A DNA stretch of 5,870 nt, taken from assembly GCA_004298405.1 (NCBI GenBank), contig SCSL01000039.1:1-5870 (forward strand). Reading direction: 5' to 3'. A program made the translations under genes and the position numbers. This document shows, one piece after another, positions 5,037-5,870 of the stretch (positions are counted from its first letter, which is position 1; each line of letters begins with the position of its first letter). Below the pieces are notes generated by a model that did not search any database, was not told the origin of the DNA, and saw nothing but the letters and a program-made list of their open reading frames with translations. Source of the DNA: Patescibacteria group bacterium (lineage in GTDB: Bacteria > Patescibacteriota > Patescibacteriia > UBA9934 > GWF2-40-263).

Positions 5037-5594
5037 TTATGCTTTTCCGAGTGTTTTCCCTCCTTCTGTCCAATCGACGGGGCAGAGTTCACCGGTCTGG
5101 AGAGCCTTGAGGACGCGCAGAGTTTCATCGACACTGCGACCGACACCCAGATCGTGATAAAGCGCATACCGCAAGACCCCTTCTGGATCAATGATAAATG
5201 TTCCGCGAAGCGCGATCCCTTGCTCGGGGAGGAGCACGCCGTAGTCCCAGCTCATGTCGCGTGTGATATCTGAGAATAGTGGGAAGGAGAGATCGCCTAG
5301 TTCCTTGAGCCACGCTTTATGTGAGTGCACAGAGTCTGTTGAGCCACCCAGCACATCGGCATTGAGCGCTTTGAATTCGTCATAACGTTTTGAGAAACCC
5401 GTAATTTCCGTTGGGCAGACAAACGTGAAATCGAGCGGATAGAAAAAGACCACGAGCCATTTGCCTTTGTAGTCCTCAAGCTTTGCGCGAGAAAAATCAC
5501 CTCCGTTGACGACGGTCTCCACATCGAAGTTTGGAGCGGGTTTGCTGACCTGTGCCATTTGAGGTGCATGAAGGTTTTCAGTGAATTCGTCCAT
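5037..5594 (-). CDS. Typical 2-Cys peroxiredoxin (AhpC/Prx1 family)
   Basis: A 185-residue cytosolic thiol peroxidase that reduces hydrogen peroxide, alkyl hydroperoxides and peroxynitrite. The peroxidatic site FYPLDFTFVCPTEI (51-64) contains P53, T57 and C60; the conserved active-site arginine is R130 (IALRGTFIID); and the resolving cysteine is C171 in GELCPVDW, so it is a typical 2-Cys enzyme that forms intersubunit disulfides. The GGLG and C-terminal YF motifs that make eukaryotic Prx1 proteins sensitive to over-oxidation are both missing (the loop reads ELGDLSFPLF, and the chain stops soon after C171), so a 'robust' enzyme is expected. The ATG at 5594 gives 12 residues more than the ATG at 5558, where homologues often begin (MAQVSKPAPNF); neither has a Shine-Dalgarno, so the start is uncertain. 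It converges with the glutaredoxin gene, a possible reductant. A reductase partner (AhpF, thioredoxin reductase) is not in the window. Confidence 0.95.
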   Translation of the reverse strand: MDEFTENLHAPQMAQVSKPAPNFDVETVVNGGDFSRAKLEDYKGKWLVVFFYPLDFTFVCPTEITGFSKRYDEFKALNADVLGGSTDSVHSHKAWLKELGDLSFPLFSDITRDMSWDYGVLLPEQGIALRGTFIIDPEGVLRYALYHDLGVGRSVDETLRVLKALQTGELCPVDWTEGGKTLGKA

Positions 5595-5631
5595 AGGAGA
5601 AGAGGTTAAGAGAAGTAAATGATCCGTTGGT

Positions 5632-5659
5632 ATGGTAACGTATTACACGGGTCAGTCAA
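5632..5659 (-). promoter_or_regulatory. Candidate peroxiredoxin promoter next to the palindromic element
   Basis: On the minus strand TTGACT (5659-5654, 5 of 6) is followed after 16 bp by TACCAT (5637-5632, 4 of 6). Transcription would begin near 5625, giving a leader of about 30 nt. The -35 box overlaps the left 5-bp duplicated target (5656-5660) of the palindromic element, so the element ends one base pair upstream of the promoter. Confidence 0.45.
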
Positions 5660-5660
5660 T

Positions 5661-5789
5661 GAGATCTCTCCAAAAGTCGCGATCTTTGCTTTCACAGGGC
5701 CCCGCGACCACCTCGATGTAGGATTTACCTACATCTCGGCGGCTCGCTTCCCCGTTCAAGCAAATCTCATCGAATTTTGGAGAGATCTC
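5661..5789. mobile_element. MITE-like 129-bp palindromic element with flanking 5-bp duplications
   Basis: Perfect 15-bp terminal inverted repeats GAGATCTCTCCAAAA (5661-5675) and TTTTGGAGAGATCTC (5775-5789) are flanked by the direct repeat TCAAT on both sides (5656-5660 and 5790-5794), as expected for a transposition target duplication. The interior is also symmetrical: GATGTAGG-ATTTA-CCTACATC (5715-5735) has exactly the same centre (5725), and the arms between share blocks such as TTTGCTT and GCGA, so the whole can fold into one long imperfect hairpin. It has no coding capacity. This is the form of a non-autonomous miniature element moved by a transposase encoded elsewhere. The transposase family is unknown; a 5-bp duplication would not fit IS630/Tc1 types, which duplicate TA. 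Confidence 0.7.
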
Positions 5790-5800
5790 TCAATCCAATC

Positions 5801-5870
5801 ATGGCTATGTCTAGAAACACGTGGATTTTTCTCTTCATCTTTTTTCTCGTTTCGGGAGGGATTTTTTGGT
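5801..5870 (+). CDS. N-terminus of an exported or membrane protein (partial)
   Basis: Only 23 codons are visible before the window ends. The peptide starts MAMSRNTW and continues with an uninterrupted hydrophobic stretch IFLFIFFLVSGGIFW, the shape of a signal peptide or first membrane helix with one positive charge ahead of it. A second ATG at 5807 could be the true start. No Shine-Dalgarno is well placed: GGAGAG at 5779-5784 is part of the palindromic element and 16 bp from the first ATG. The gene is divergent from the peroxiredoxin gene, and its upstream region is occupied by the palindromic element. Function cannot be told. Confidence 0.55.
   Translation, partial: MAMSRNTWIFLFIFFLVSGGIFW

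Noticed and set aside
5661..5789. Terminator or riboswitch upstream of the gene at 5801
   Set aside because: Symmetry is over the entire element with flanking direct repeats, which fits a mobile palindrome better; no T-tract follows and no known riboswitch core is recognised.
1..5870. CRISPR array, rRNA or complete tRNA
   Set aside because: No regularly spaced direct repeats and no conserved RNA gene motifs were seen on either strand.

Overview
This 5.9-kb window reads as bacterial chromosome with compact genes, short gaps and standard genetic code. Recognisable Shine-Dalgarno sequences are almost absent before the starts. Small genes without SD, two unrecognised membrane proteins and PepA/glutaredoxin/peroxiredoxin housekeeping genes would fit a Candidate Phyla Radiation (Patescibacteria) genome. 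That placement is an inference from style; no ribosomal or marker gene is present to prove it.

Layout. Positions 1-174 (minus) hold the N-terminal helix-turn-helix part of an IS630-type transposase, cut by the window edge. About 430 bp without a gene follows, with two hairpins. A secreted glycosidase-like protein (606-2174, plus) has a signal peptide, a TIG/IPT-like domain and a six-hairpin (alpha/alpha)6 catalytic domain. It ends in a bidirectional terminator. A very small, strongly basic ORF (2201-2305, minus) ends in the same terminator and has its own good sigma70-type promoter with a perfect dyad in the spacer. From 2381 to 4943 runs a plus-strand cluster: two small multi-pass membrane proteins (2-nt gap), leucyl aminopeptidase PepA, and a CxxC glutaredoxin 8 nt after it. 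A cluster of nested palindromes separates glutaredoxin from a convergent 2-Cys peroxiredoxin (5037-5594, minus). Upstream of the peroxiredoxin lies a 129-bp palindromic element with 15-bp perfect terminal repeats and 5-bp flanking duplications, which looks like a MITE. The first 23 codons of a membrane or exported protein start 11 bp beyond it.

How the genes may work together. Glutaredoxin and peroxiredoxin form a thiol-redox neighbourhood in which a small CxxC protein could reduce the peroxidase; this is inferred from adjacency only. PepA recycles peptides in the cytosol. The glycosidase acts outside the membrane on an unknown glycan.

The most interesting signals are non-coding: the MITE-like palindrome sitting in the peroxiredoxin promoter region, the palindrome cluster at 4947-5026, the hairpin that buries the pepA start codon, and the compact promoter-dyad-microORF-terminator unit at 2178-2359. 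No complete new defence or mobile system is visible.
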